This document shows, one piece after another, positions 42,976 through 55,800 of a stretch of 64,000 nucleotides of DNA. The position numbers and the translations under genes were made by a program. The notes below the pieces were generated by a model. It made no database searches and was not told where the DNA came from. It was given only the letters and a program-made list of their open reading frames with translations. Position 1 is the stretch's first letter, and every line of letters begins with the position of its first letter. Source of the stretch: Ligustrum vulgare (taxonomy: Eukaryota > Streptophyta > Magnoliopsida > Lamiales > Oleaceae); contig OY743187.1 of assembly GCA_963555705.1 (NCBI GenBank), forward strand, positions 15,638,133 through 15,702,132, given 5' to 3'.

Positions 42976-43900
42976 TGAAGGAGCGTTATCAAAAATATCT
43001 AACTTTTAGTATCATAATTGAAATTTACTTCATTTTAAATAATCAATGAAAATTACTTCATTTTTTTTTTGGAAAAATACTGCTTTCATTAAGTATCATA
43101 TTATGATACTTTTAAAAGTATCAAAGTATGATACTGATGATATTTTCAAATTTTTTATATCATAACATGAAATTTTTTCAGATTTTTATGATACTTGGGG
43201 TGGAATTTTAGTATCACGTCATGATATTTTACAAAAATTTTATGATACTTTGTCTCGGACATAAAATCAAACACACTATTCACACATTTTCAGATATAAA
43301 ATCCACATAAACCGATCAACACCACAGTCACGACAAGAACCACAATCTACATCATACAGAGTCTCCATGGAATATGAAAAATTAGGCGTCAACAGATGCG
43401 CATATGTGTGTTTGATGTTTGGTGGTGTTTTGTGGATCAGGAATTTGAAGAATCTGCTGGAGGAAGAAGATTCTGGTGATGAAGAAAAAGGAAGAACAGA
43501 GGCAAATGCTCAATTTTCCGGCGATGTCTCCAGCTATTCTGACTAAGGCTATGACCTGTGATGTGGAGTTTGTCGACGGATTTGATTTTGCAGTGGGCGT
43601 CGAAGTATATAATCAGTAAATAACTTGCTGGCATGGTGGCCGGAGGTGCGAAGAAGATGGGCGACGGACTTGGCTGAGTTACTTGATCGAGTTGCATTCA
43701 TATCCTCTTCTCTAAGTTGATGCAGGTGGTGGTGGTGGTGGTTCGACGGAGGTTGATGCGTGTGGTTGGTTGGTAGTTGGTGAAGAAGATGAGCAATCGG
43801 TGCCGGTATTAACGAAGATGGCGTCGGTGGCAGTGTCAAAGAAGATTTATTTTTTTTCAAAAAAAAATTCTCAAGACAGTAATCTTGCATTTAGTCCTAA
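42976..43900. other. Intergenic with GTATCAT inverted repeats
   Basis: 43000-43260 is full of GTATCAT/ATGATAC motifs in both orientations, including the near-perfect palindrome AAGTATCATATTATGATACT around 43094. 43320-43900 is mixed sequence with GGTGGTGGTGG runs; its minus-strand His-rich open frame lacks support. Confidence 0.5.
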
Positions 43901-44083
43901 AAATATAGTATAGAGTGCAATTATCCCAAAAATGAATAAAACAGATAAAAATAGGCCACAAACAGATAATTTATTTATTAACTTATGAACGTATTTATAC
44001 ATGAAATTGTAACATACTACAATAGAAATTATCTTAAAAAGCAGAAATTTAAATATTCAAGAGTTTTTTCAGCTTCTGTTATT

Positions 44084-44530
44084 TCAAAAAAAATTGCACA
44101 GTTGTTCCAAGAAATCTAATTTTCTGCAGCAAATATAGCATATTTCAACACTCCTCCTTGCTATTTTTACTGGAGACTCCAATTTTTCTCTCAAAAATTC
44201 AAACCGTGCTTTGGGCAAACCCTTTGTTAGAATGTCTACAAGTTGGATACTTGTGTTGCAATACACCAGCTTCACTTCACCACTTTTTTGCACCTCCCTG
44301 ATAAAGTAGTACTTCACCTTGAAGTGATTGGTTCTTCCATGGAAAATTGGATTGTTCGAAATTGCTAATGAAGCCTGATTATCGACAAATTCTTCAGTTG
44401 CTTCTTCTTGGGTCAGCCCTAGATCTATAATGATCTTTCTTAACCATAGAGCTTGATTAACTGCAGTAGCTGCTGCCACATATTCAGCTTCTGTAGTTGA
44501 CTTAGCGACAACCTCTTGCTTTCTTGAACA
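44084..44530 (-). pseudogene. Copia RNase H fragment with start of 3' LTR
   Basis: On the minus strand the reading runs KSTTEAEYVAAATAVNQALWL, then VDNQASLAISNNPIFHGRTNH and then VDILTKGLPK. This is the C-terminal RNase H of a Copia polyprotein. The first block is in a different frame or lacks a start, so the piece is a fragment. After the coding end, AGGAGGAG followed by TGTTGAAATA at 44150 downward looks like the polypurine tract and the beginning of the 3' LTR; the LTR's far end was not found. It interrupts the array just upstream of the J-domain pseudogene. Confidence 0.75.
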
Positions 44531-44837
44531 TCGGAATAATAGGATCTCTGAATAAAATAAGTGTTGGTATTTAAATCATTAAGCCTGTGTTTGGTAAATT
44601 GTTTAAAAACAATATATTTCCCCAAATCAGTTTTCAACAACATACATTTCCCTAATCTACTTTTCAACTACATATTTTACCTCGAAAACGTAAAATTCTC
44701 TATTTATAAACAAAATTTTTTACCAACCGGAGGCTAATTTTTTTGACTAATCTACTTTTCAACTACATTTCCCTAATCTACTTTTCAACTACATATTTTT
44801 TTCGACGATGATACATTGATTAAAAAAATACAGAAAA

Positions 44838-45783
44838 ATGGCTTTGGTCTTTCACCCTGATAAAAACAAGTCCATTGGGGCTGCTGGAGTATTCTTAATT
44901 CTTACCCAAGCCTTTAATAACCTGTCAGATAAGGACAAGAGATCAGCATATAATCTGAAGCTGAACATAAGAGCTCCAAATCCTCCATTACCATCAGACA
45001 GAAATGGTTTCTGTAATTTCAGCAGCAGCTCCAGCTCTCAGAATGCAAGGAATATGGCAACTGATGCCAAGACCCAGCACATGCCAACTCAATCTAGGAC
45101 TTCAGCTATTGCCACCAGTTCGCATTTCAATCCTCCTCCTCCCTGGCCAAAGAATTCAAAAGATACCACTGGTGCCCAACATGTTCCCCTTCAGAAAAAG
45201 GCTAAAAAAACTGCCACCAGTTCCCAGTACGCTGCAACTCCACCTTGGCCAAGGAATCCGAGAACTGCCACCACTGTCCACAACATTCCCAGTAGTAAGA
45301 AGACTTCCAAAACTGCCTCCAATTCTACTTCTGTTCGCACTCCATCCAAGCCAAGGAATCAGACAACTGCCCAGCATGCCCCTGTCAGCAATCATCATCC
45401 GGTCCCCTGTTCTCCATCAGGTCCTGAAACATTTTGGGCATCATGCACTAGGTACAGGATGCAATATGAGTACCAGAAGATTTATCTCAACCAGAAATTT
45501 CTCTGCCCCCGCTGTCGGCAGTCTTCTGTTGCAATACCAGAGCCTCTCAATCTGCACAGAAGGTCCAGTCAGTTTTTTAGTCTCTCAAGAGAGAGCGTGA
45601 GACTTGTAGTGAGGAGGCTCTACGGAAGAATAACCTTGCCCCAGATACAACTGATGCTCCCTCAGATTCTAAGAAGTCAATGGAAATGAGGCTTGTAGAT
45701 GGACAGAACTGGAATGACTCCAAAGAAAGAAACCCGTTGAGAGCACGTAATATGGCTGCCCATAGAACTTCTCTCGAAACCTA
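44838..45783 (+). pseudogene. Truncated J-domain gene (DnaJ type)
   Basis: The ORF starts inside helix II of a J domain: MALVFHPDKNKS keeps the HPD tripeptide, but everything before it (residues 1-93 of the 50204 paralogue) is missing. The linker has tandem PPPPWPKN and TPPWPRN motifs like the paralogue. A zinc-ribbon-like module follows (FWASCTRYRM ... LCPRC), in which the second Cys of the first pair has become Tyr, so metal binding is doubtful. Near 45595 a one-base shift moves the true frame: the continuing sequence ERETCSEEALRKNN is read in another frame to a stop at about 45783. DUF3444 is absent. In family members the J domain would stimulate Hsp70 ATPase. Here 5' loss, frameshift and Cys loss mark a pseudogene. 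Its downstream region (to about 46250) matches 16018-16310. Confidence 0.85.
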
Positions 45784-47690
45784 AAGGGAAATTTGGAAGG
45801 AGGATGGGCCTGAATGTGAACTGAAAGAAGAACCTGAATTCTCAGTATTGGCTCAGTGTACCCTTTTTGTATTGTTATTTAGTTTCTCTCAAATTTTGGA
45901 AGTGGAGACTGATGAGAGAGTAGGCAATGTAGTTGATAGTGGCTGTTGAAAACCTTGATAATATGTTTTGTAGGGAGGATTGCATTGCACAAAATAGTAG
46001 CAGTCAGAAAAATGGAAGCTTTAATTTTGATGATTAGAACATACATCGACAGTTGTTGAAAGCACAAGTATTAATGAATCTTGTTTTGGCTAGTAAAGTG
46101 TGATTTCTTAGCCCACATGTTCATATGCATTATTTTGTGGAATCCTTACTGATAATGTTGTACATTTTCTATCAGATAAACGTGAAGGTTGATGGTCATT
46201 TCTTTAGAGAGAAATATATCTGCCTGAACCTCCATACGAATTGATCTTTAAGAATTTCTCTGATAAAGTTTCGGACTGATAATAGAATTTACTCTGATCT
46301 AATTTCAACTATTCTTTTCCTAGTAAACTGAACACTTCCCCAACTAATTTCGACTATTCTTTTCTTTCCAGGATATCATTTTCACCCTTTCTTTTTATTC
46401 TGAATCCTGTCAGAATAGTTCCCTAATCTTGTTGTTCCAAGTTCTTTCAATAAATAATGCTACTTTACCACCCACTAATGCCACTAATATTTGGATTCCA
46501 TATGATATTTCCTCACTCACAACTTTATCCCAAGTCTCATTTGATATGCTCAATAAATGTGATTCAAGCATGATGACAACGCATTTGGTATCTTTTTTGT
46601 CCAACCTTAGCTGGTTCATTGGCTTTATTCTGAAGCACCGAAAATGAGGATGCTTATTATCTGGTGCAAGGATCACACATACACACCAGATAATTTCTGT
46701 GGCATGAAAAGATGCATTCGGTGGTGACAACTAATGTGCTTCCTGGGATACATTCGGTGATGACAACTCGAAAACCTGCGTCATGTGGGTCCACTCTCAT
46801 TAACCATGGCTGGCTTTGGCAAATACTGACAACTCAAAAACATGCGTTATGTGGGTCCACTCTCATTAACCATGGTTGGCTTTGGCTAATGCTGTTATCA
46901 CCCATTAAATGAAATTGGTGTGTAATAAATTCAGATTGCAATGATCTTAGCGTGATACAAAAGCTGATATCATTCAAAATCCCGGCCTTCGGTGATGACA
47001 GCTCAGATGCACGTCATGCTGACTCTTTTTTGTCAACTTCAGTAATTGAAATTGTTGTTGTGATCTGAACATCATCAGACTGATGCAAAACTTTGAGGAA
47101 TTCATATAGATTTCATGTAATCTGTAAAAATATAGCAGCCTCATCAATGCCATTTAAAAAGTAAAAGTGATTTGAAAAACGAGCAAATAAAAAAAGACAA
47201 TGAATAAGCTTGTTATTTGTACTACAGCAGAACTTGTTATATGAAACGTAGTTGCATAAGATCAATAAAAATTGACTAAAACATTGAATATCCGCTTAAA
47301 ATAAAATTGAAAAAATGTCAGAAAACAATAAAAATATGAACACGAAAAGATTGAAATTCAGAAATTTGGCCAACTAGCTTTGGTCAAAAGTTAACCATGG
47401 TTGGGGTATAACTTTAAATTGCTCCAAATAATCCAAAAATAAAAGTGACTCTCAACTGCAAAAAATTGGTGGCATTTTCATTTACTCTTCGTCTATTCAG
47501 TTTTTGTTTCACAATTTTCTATTAAACAAACTTTTGGGTTTGCTATATTAACAAGAAGAATTTGCTCAGCTAAAATTCTTTGGATCCGTGGTGCTAAAAG
47601 AAAGAAGTTAAACATTTCATCAATTTCCGTTTGCAACAAATTCATCAAACGTCACCCCATATATTCAGATTACTTTTGAACGAGGTAAAT
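45784..47690. repeat. J-domain unit 3' flank and intergenic spacer
   Basis: Matches 16100-17470 in blocks (GAATCCTTACTGATAA, CACCAGATAATTTCT, CCACTCTCATTAACCATGG). The motif CACTCTCATTAACCATGG is repeated internally (46790 and 46858), a local duplication of about 68 bp. No gene supported. Confidence 0.6.
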
Positions 47691-49135
47691 TATATACTCC
47701 ATCTTGATGATTTTCTATATGTACTACATGTATATGTATCTCCATTGCCGTTTGATCAGTTATACATGCCCACATATTTATGTACTCACAGAACTCAGGA
47801 TGTCGATTGCATGTTTATTGATGATATGGGAATTCAGGGTTTTAGTCAAATTGCTTCATTCGGTGATTTTGCATGTGAATTTGATCATGTATAAATCTTT
47901 ATTTATGGGTTTTTTGAATTTCTCATTTTCATACCAAGTTTGAATATTATTATACCTTTTCCTTTCAGAGAAAATTTCGCTATCACTGAGGACTGGAATC
48001 TTTTGAGTTCATTCACAAATATCAGGTATGAATCACTGGGTAATGTCTGAATTATTTAATGGGTGTCACTTTTGCTTTGATTTTAATTGCTTGGAACTTC
48101 TTTAAAGAACAGAAAACATTGCCGAGCTTCATTTGAATCACTTTTTGAATCAGAATTTTTGCTTGCATTTTAAAAGGATAAAAGAATTAACTTTCTACTG
48201 TCACTGAAATTGTAATTTTTCATGAAAACTTGAAGAGATTCGAAACGATGAATTCAAAGCATCAATTGATTTTTTTTTTTTTTTTGGGTTCCCATGAAGG
48301 TTGTTCATATCTGTTTGAATTATTTCAAGGATATAGCCTTTTGCTCCCTATTGTGTTGGGGAAGAATATCTATGTGCGTGGATATATATTTATCCGGAGT
48401 TTTAAAGCCGGTTTGGCATAGGGTTTCAGTTTTCAATAATTTAGTTCACTGGTTCCTGTTGATGCCTTTATCTATATTAACAAGATGTCATTAAGATGTT
48501 TCTACTTAATGATTCTTGTTCAAAATTAATTATCATAACAGACAACTAATTAAGCCGTGATTTAATAGAACTCAAAAATTCGATATCCGGCCAAACAAAT
48601 GTTTTTCCCCCTAAAAATTAGTATCACTGCAGAAAGACACATTCAGGCTTGTACGGAACCATGCAGAAATACACATTCAATTTTATGGATCTTACCGATT
48701 TGGATTTCCTTCGTATTTTGTCGGATTATGTTTTTGGCTAGTTTTCAACGCTTCTGTTTATTTTGGTTACGCGAAATAGATAACAACAATATATAGACGG
48801 TCTTAAATTGTGGCTACATAACTGCGGCGCTTGGAATTTGGGTAACGTAGTTTGTCGGCTGGCGGATGCTGTTTGCAAAGATATTGGTCCTTTGTAATGA
48901 TAATGTGTGAGAATGTGTGTACTTCTGTTTGTATAGATTTCATTGACTTCTTGATTTGAATAATTTCCGCATAGCATGGTAATATAGAATCTTGATCCAG
49001 GCTTTGGCTAATTCAAAACCATTTCTTTCAAACTTTGCACATCTTGTTAGTCAGATCTTTTTATTTTTTTTAATTTTTTTCTTTTTCTTTTGTTCCTTCT
49101 GTTTGGACCATAAGTCGCGTAGACTGCTCTAGCAT
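47691..49135 (+). other. Presumed 5' non-coding exon/intron region of the 50204 gene
   Basis: GAACGAG-GTAAATTAT (47680) and ATATCAG-GTATGAATC (48024) look like splice donors and recur in the homologous sequences at 18345 and 36391, which supports conserved non-coding exons. T-run near 48270. No ORF above background. It runs into a Copia fragment at 49136. Confidence 0.45.
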
Positions 49136-49710
49136 TGAGTTGAAATATAGAAAATCACTGCACTCCCAGACGAAAAGAAGCAGTCGCACTCAGGGAGGGA
49201 AATCACTACCGACGCCTTCGCCAGTCACGCCAAAGGTTACTACCAACGCCTTCGCCAGTCACGCTAACGGAGATCGATCACCCCCTGCTGCCTACCCAAG
49301 ATTTCGAGTCCCACAGAGAGGTTCGCTGGTCACGCCGAGATAGAAGAACCCCTGTATTTCCACAAAACCGGAAACCCACAACGAAAATTATCACTACCGA
49401 GGAAGACGACCCACCAGAAGCCAAGAGGTAACGTGCACAGAAATAATTTTTTTTCTTGTTGCTCACAAGTGATATAGAAAAACCTCGATGAATATCAGAG
49501 TAGTGGCTCTGATACCATGTCAATGTTTGACTTAATATCTTCCTCTGTGAGGATACCTTTCATTAAATAGAAAAGATTGTCCAAAATTACAGCAATTACG
49601 GAAGCCTATCTATGGTAAGAGTAGATACACAGTATATTACAAATATATACAATAAATATAGAAACGGTTGAATAAGGAATATAATACTGTCATATATCCT
49701 ACGTTTGTCA
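49136..49710 (-). mobile_element. Truncated Copia: 5' LTR and leader only
   Basis: 49518-49710 is a 193-bp LTR (minus strand TGACAAACGT to AACATTGACA) related to the 195-bp LTRs of the element at 52639-57551. The PBS adjoins it (minus TGGTATCAGAGCCA, 49504-49517), and the leader 49136-49503 has a duplicated CTTCGCCAGTCACGC segment. Gag-pol and the other LTR are missing. It lies between the 5' region and coding exon of the J-domain gene. Confidence 0.75.
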
Positions 49711-50203
49711 TGCATACTGAACTTTCTTTTTGAAAGAAAAAAGAATAGACAGATAAATCTTTGCATACTGGATATCTTAGGGTGCCTTTTCGTAAGCCGA
49801 CATTCCTGGTAACTAGATTGTGAACTTTTTCCACTTCTTTTAGCTACTTTTTTTCAGTATTTAATGTTTTTTAGATGATAAATTGAGTATTAAAATCTTT
49901 TAAGTTCAGAGCATAGATTCTTTGAATGAAAGAGACATTCAATTGCATAAATGGAATTGGAATTTAGGTAATTAAAATTATTTGAATACCTGATTGGTGG
50001 CTTCATTAACTTTTTGATAAGAAGATGCATTGATTTGCAAGTTTTCCAAGCCTTAAGAGTGGCTTCTTCAGGATTTTGTTGATTTTTGTCTGTTTTTATT
50101 GTTTCCTTTCGAGTTTGAATTCATTATTTGTAAGATTTGTACATACCCATTATATTCATGTTTCTTATGTTGAACTTTATTCTTTAGGTTTGCAGAAGCA
50201 AAT

Positions 50204-51442
50204 ATGATAGTTTCTACAATGGAAATCAATAAAGAAGAGGCTATTAGTTGTAAAGCTATTGCCGAGAAAAAATTAAAAGAGAAGGACATTGCTGAAGCCA
50301 AAAGATATGCTTTAAAGGTGGAAATGCTATTTCCTTCACTTGATGATCTCTCTCAGCTCCTCAAGGTCATTAATTTCTATGATGGCTATGAGAAGAAAAC
50401 AAATGGAGAAGTAAATTGGTATGAGATTCTTGGTGTCGACCCCTTGGCTGACATGGAAACCCTGCGTAAAGCACACGAAAGAATGGCTCTGGCTCTTCAC
50501 CCTGATAAAAACAAGTCCCTTGGGGCTGAAGAAGCATTCAAACTTCTTTTTCAAGCCCAGTGTGTGCTTTTTGACAAGGGCAACAAACTAGTGTATGATA
50601 TGAAGCTAAATTTAAGAGTTAACACGAGGGTTTCAGTTGGGAATCCTCCTTTTCCAGCAGATATATACACTTTTGGTAATTTCAAGAACTGCTCCAGCTC
50701 TGCTACAAATATGACAGCTTCTGGCAAGGACCAGAACGTGCCAGTTTGCCCAACGAATCCGGCTACCACCACAGGTTCACGTTACAATCCTCCTCCACTC
50801 TGGCCAAGCTATCAGTCAACAGTCTTTAGCGGCCGATACATTCCTGTTCATCAAACTGCTCCAGAAACAGCCACCTGTTCTCAGTATGGTCTCACTCCAC
50901 CCTGGCCAAGGGAACCAGCTGCTGCCAGTGGTTCTTGGCACATGACTCCTGAAGCGGCTGCCATTTTTTATCGTGATTATGTTGGTAACCATCAAAATCC
51001 TCCTATTATTGCCCCCAGTTTTCAAAACTTTCCCACCCAGCGTATTCCAGGGAACCAGACACCCACCAGGCATCATCAGCACGCTCCTTCCAGTTCCGGA
51101 AATTCTCAGCCGATTCCTAGTCCTCCTGCATCAAGACCTGAAACTTTTTGGACCTTATGTCATAAGTGCTGGATGCTATATGAGTTCATGAAGATTTATC
51201 TTGATCAAACTCTAATGTGCCCCAACTGTCGAGAACCCTTTCTGGCGAAACAGGAGTCTGCTTCCTCTTCTGGAAGGATTCGCAGTTCACAATTTCCTAG
51301 GTCCTTCCACCATCAGAAGCCTGGCTGGCTTGCTGCGGCAGGGAGTTCCAAGAGAGGGTGCCAAGAGGCAGTGGCCCGTACAATTTCATTTGGAAATCTT
51401 AAGGGTAGTATTGGAGACGAAAGAGTTACTCCAGCTACATAA
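50204..51442 (+). CDS. J-domain (DnaJ) protein, C-terminus truncated, DUF3444 lost
   Basis: This 412-codon ORF may really start at the second ATG (50219, MEINKEEAI), which matches the usual start of plant J-domain/DUF3444 proteins. Residues 6-66 are the helical N-terminal region found before the J domain in this family. The J domain is 72-132 with HPD at 99-101, expected to contact Hsp70. Residues 140-310 are a Pro/Ser/Thr-rich linker with PPPLWP and TPPWPRE repeats. A zinc-ribbon-like module has C319-C322 and C339-C342 intact. Normal family members continue for hundreds of residues into DUF3444. Here the gene joins, near codon 410, the CACTA-like array (ACATAAGCAG also at 711 and 20030), which supplies the TAA stop. 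So it is a truncated, possibly still expressed, copy. A TTCTTTAG acceptor-like site lies upstream at 50180. Confidence 0.8.
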   Translation: MIVSTMEINKEEAISCKAIAEKKLKEKDIAEAKRYALKVEMLFPSLDDLSQLLKVINFYDGYEKKTNGEVNWYEILGVDPLADMETLRKAHERMALALHPDKNKSLGAEEAFKLLFQAQCVLFDKGNKLVYDMKLNLRVNTRVSVGNPPFPADIYTFGNFKNCSSSATNMTASGKDQNVPVCPTNPATTTGSRYNPPPLWPSYQSTVFSGRYIPVHQTAPETATCSQYGLTPPWPREPAAASGSWHMTPEAAAIFYRDYVGNHQNPPIIAPSFQNFPTQRIPGNQTPTRHHQHAPSSSGNSQPIPSPPASRPETFWTLCHKCWMLYEFMKIYLDQTLMCPNCREPFLAKQESASSSGRIRSSQFPRSFHHQKPGWLAAAGSSKRGCQEAVARTISFGNLKGSIGDERVTPAT

Positions 51443-52633
51443 GCAGCATCAATTACAGCACACTGTAAAAGTTCACCATTTAGTACATTTATTGGCAAGA
51501 CTTCTTATGGTATGCATCCTTTGCGCGCCGTAAAAGGTGTTGGCAAGACTATTTACGCTGTGTGTTTTAGCAAGCTGTCAAAGGTATTGGTAGGACAATT
51601 TACGGCGTGCATTTATGAAGCATAATAGAATATGACCAAGACAAGAGTTTGACTCTTTCTCCTTAAAAGGATAATGCCTGCACATGTGCTATCTATCTCC
51701 TAACACTCGTCGCTCAAGATACAACGACCTTGACTCGTAATAGTAGCACTTCAAATTACAAATCCAATGAACCTGCTAATGTTTTGATCTCTCTACACCG
51801 AAAGAGGACTGATGATTGTAATAAAATAATATTCGGGACTGAAGAGGATATTTCAGAATAGTGCAGGAAGTAAAGGAATATTATTTGTAAAGAAAGAAAT
51901 CAAAATTGATTTTGGAATGAATAAAATCCGTACTTGCATGTAGGTTCTCTCCCGATCTTCCCTTCAAATACTATTGGTACCCTTGGGGCACAAACCCAAT
52001 TGCTAAACCTTAGCTTAATAAGGTGGTTCAATTTCTTCTAGCTTTTCTATGTGGGATTGAACTTTTTCAATTTCCTACTAATTTATTTCAACTTCAAGTG
52101 GCTATTTTTGACCTTAATTTCTTATTCACTGAAATTGGTTTAGGAAAATAAATCTACTACGTTAATCTACTTGCGGAGTACAACACACTTGGTTAAATAA
52201 ATTTGTTGTTCGACTAGCGGGACCTACTCAAATAATTAGTCAAAAGTTGGTCAAACATCTTTTATAACGACGAGTTGTATCAGCTTCCAAACAATTTGAG
52301 ATTCTAATTTGCACAAATTCATCGATAAACTTTTCATCTAATCATTGAATTTAATTTAACCTAATTTCAAGAAGAGAAAGTTGCATTTTTTGTGTCTTCC
52401 AACAAAAATTCTTGGCCTTTTAATAGCTGTTCGTACGTTTAGTAAAGTTTAAAGTACTGCTAATTAGCTTTATCTGAAACAAAGGTTGTTTAAAAATCCT
52501 CAAAATTTAAAGTACAAAACATCCGTTGACATCTGATGTATAGAAACATAATGCTAATTTATGATTTATTTTGCAACCATATGCTGCTAACTAATTTCTG
52601 CATGTAGAGTATTAAAATTGGACAATGCTGTAT
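51443..52633. repeat. Segmental duplication copy C, left part
   Basis: Matches 711-2476 minus the solo LTR: CACTA array (51445-51615), then spacer. At about 52240 AGTCAAAAGTTGGTCAAAC is the empty site for the GTTGG solo LTR. Continues at 57557 after a Copia. Confidence 0.85.
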
Positions 52634-52638
52634 GATCG

Positions 52639-52833
52639 TGACAAAGTTTTGGCTGAATACTTTCCTCTGTGAGGATTACTGTCATTATATAGAAAATGAT
52701 GTCCATAATTACATGCCAAGATTGAAGCTAATTACAGCAATTACAAGTCTATCTATGGAAAGAATATATACACCACATATGTACACTAAATATAGAATAC
52801 AGTAAATATATAATAATATCTCTTCGATTGACA
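52639..52833 (-). repeat. 3' LTR of minus-strand Copia
   Basis: 195 bp; differs from 57357-57551 at two positions seen by eye (ATGATG/ATAATG and TATATAAT/TATAGAAT). Confidence 0.9.
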
Positions 52834-52840
52834 TCCCCCC

Positions 52841-55800
52841 TCAAATTGATGCTGGTCGATCAAGAAGCATCAATTTGTCAACAAGGAATTGATGTCGATG
52901 TCTAGAGAGAGCCTTGGTAAATATATCAGCCGTTTGGTCATTAGATGCAATATGTGGAAGAGTGATGACACGACTATCATATGCTTCATGAATTGAATGA
53001 CAATCGACCTCAATGTGCTTGGTACGCTCATGAAATACGGGGTTAGCAACAATTTGAATCGCACTAGTATTATCAGCATGGAGCTTAGTAGACTCAAGTT
53101 GAGGAAAACCAAGCTCGGCCAGGAGTCCCCGAATCCAAATAATCTCTGAACAGGCCGAAGACATAGCGCGATATTCAGATTCACTAGAAGACTTAGATAC
53201 ACGATCTTGCTTCTTACTTTTCCAAGAAACAAGGGAATCACCAAGAAACATGCACCAACCGGTGATTGAACGTCGAGTATCAGAACAACCAGCCCAATCA
53301 GCGTCACTGTAACCGACCAGCCGAATAGGAGAGTCTATGGGAAAGAAAAGGTCGCGGTCAGATGTACCCTGCAAAATAGCGAACAATGCGACGAACAGCC
53401 GCCAAGTGAAGATGACGAGGAGCTTGCAGAAATTGACTAACTTGTTGGAAAGCAAAGGAAATATCAGGTCAAGTAATAGTCAGATAATTCAGGCTGCCCA
53501 CCAGCTGTCTGTACAAAGAGGGATCAGAGAGAAAATCCCCTTCATCGATGCGATACTTCACGTTTACCTCTAAAGGAGTATCGACAGCACGACCATCTTG
53601 AAGTCCAGCTAAATTAATTAATTCTCGAACGTACTTATGTTGGGACAAGAAGGTACCAGTCGTGGTAGAGCGGACTTCCAGTCCTAAGAAATACTGTAAC
53701 TGACCTAAGTCCTTCATATGAAACGAACTTTGTAGATGCTCTTGAAGCTGAGAAATCAGTCCAGCATCGGTGCCAGTAATAACAATATCATCCACATATA
53801 CTAGAAGCAAGACAATACCACTAGCAGTTTTGCATAGAAATAGAGAAGAATCATATTGACTTTGTATAAAAGAGAAATTAAGGAGTGCCGAACGGAACTT
53901 ATCAAACCAAGCACGCGGAGCCTGTTTCAAACCATAGAGCGAACGCTTCAATTTGCAAACATCAGAAGATGGTATAGAAAACAAACCAGGGGGTGGAGCC
54001 AAATAAATCTCCTCCTTAAGATTGCCATGAAGAAATGCATTCTTAACATCCATCTGTCGTAAAGTCCAGCCCTTGGAAGCAGCAAGAGCCAAAATAAGTC
54101 GTACTGTCGTCATCTTCGCTACAGGTGCAAACGTCTCTCCATAGTCCACTCCATACTCCCGTCGATTACCAAGTGCCACCCATCATGCCTTATATCGTTC
54201 AAGTGATTCATCAGAACGCAGCTTAATAGAATAAACCCATTTACATCCAATGGGTTTAACCCCATTTGGACATGGAACAATATCCCAGGTGTGATTCTCT
54301 TGAAGGGCCTGCAGTTCCTCGTTCATGGCCTTCACCCAACATGCTTGTACAGCTTCCTGAGAGTAAGATGTAGGGACAATTATATCTGATAAAGTAGCAG
54401 AATAATCATACCTATCAGGGGGACGAATAGAGCGGGTTGATCGACGAGGAGCCATAGTAATAGGCATTGGATCGGGATCGGGGTCGGGGTCGGGGTCGGG
54501 ACGAAGCTGTGTTGATGAGGGCCTCCGTCTGTGATAGACAACACCTGTCTTAAAACGCTCAATAGGCTGAGATATTTCATCAAAGTTAATAAGTGGTGCC
54601 AAATCAGATGAGGAAGCAACTTGCTGCTGAAAGTAGTATTGATTTTCGAAGAAAACAACATTTCTAGAAATACGAAACCGATTAGAAGTACCATCATAGC
54701 ACACAAAACCTTTCTGAGTAATGCCATAACCCATAAATGCACATCGAGCAGATTGAGCTGTGAGTTTGTTGCGTTCATTAGGAGGCAGGTGAACAAAACA
54801 AACACAACCAAAGTTATGTAGCATATCATACTTAGGATGAGTACCATAGAGACGATAATAAGGAGAATCAAATTCCAGATTGGTAGAGGGCAACCGATTA
54901 ATCAAATGAGCAGCAGTAGATAAAGCCTCGACCCAAAATTTAGGTGGAACTGAGGATTCCAAAAGCATAGTCCGAACTACATCCAACAAGTGACGATTTT
55001 TACGTTCTGCTACCCCATTCTGTTGAGGAGTATAGGGGCATGACCGTTGAGAGATAATGCCTTTTTGTTGTAAAAATGTTTGAAAGTCGTGAGATATATA
55101 TTCACCCCATTATCAGATCTTAGAATTTTAACATTACTAGAAAATTGCGTCTCAATGTAGGCTACAAAAGTCTGAAAAACGGTAAGTACTTCATCCTTTG
55201 TGTGAAGAAAGTAGACCCAAGTGAAACGACTAAAATCATCAATAAACATCACAAAGTACTTATAGTTGCTATGTGAGATGACTGGCGTGACACCCCAAAC
55301 ATCACTATGAATAATTCCAAAGCATTTATCAGCATGACTTCCATTTGTAGGAAACGGTAAGATTTTACTTTTTCCAAGTTTACAAGTAGTACAATCAAAA
55401 GCTAAGTTGTGAGACGAAATATGATCTTTATTGCCCAATGAACCATTTTTCAACAAATGTGATAAAATCAAAGCATTAGGATGCCCCAATCGTTTATGCC
55501 AAATCTCATAATTATTGTTAACACTAATACAAGCTAAAGATAAAATACGAGGAACATTAAACTGTAACGAAAACAATCTTCCCACTTTAGGCCCCTTCGC
55601 GATCACCTTCCCCGACACCCGATCCTGCACAAGGCAACCATCACAAGAAAAATGCACAACACAATTATTATCCACCAATTGACCAACTGAAATCAAACTA
55701 GTAGAAAGGCCGGGAGACACAAACACATTACTGAGAGAAGATGTAATATCACCTATAGATTTAATTGGAAGAGTACTTCCATTGGCGATTTGAATATGTT

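Noticed and set aside
43549..43890. 113-codon minus-strand ORF with a His run
   Set aside because: GGT/CCA repeat-driven composition; no recognisable domain, no second copy.
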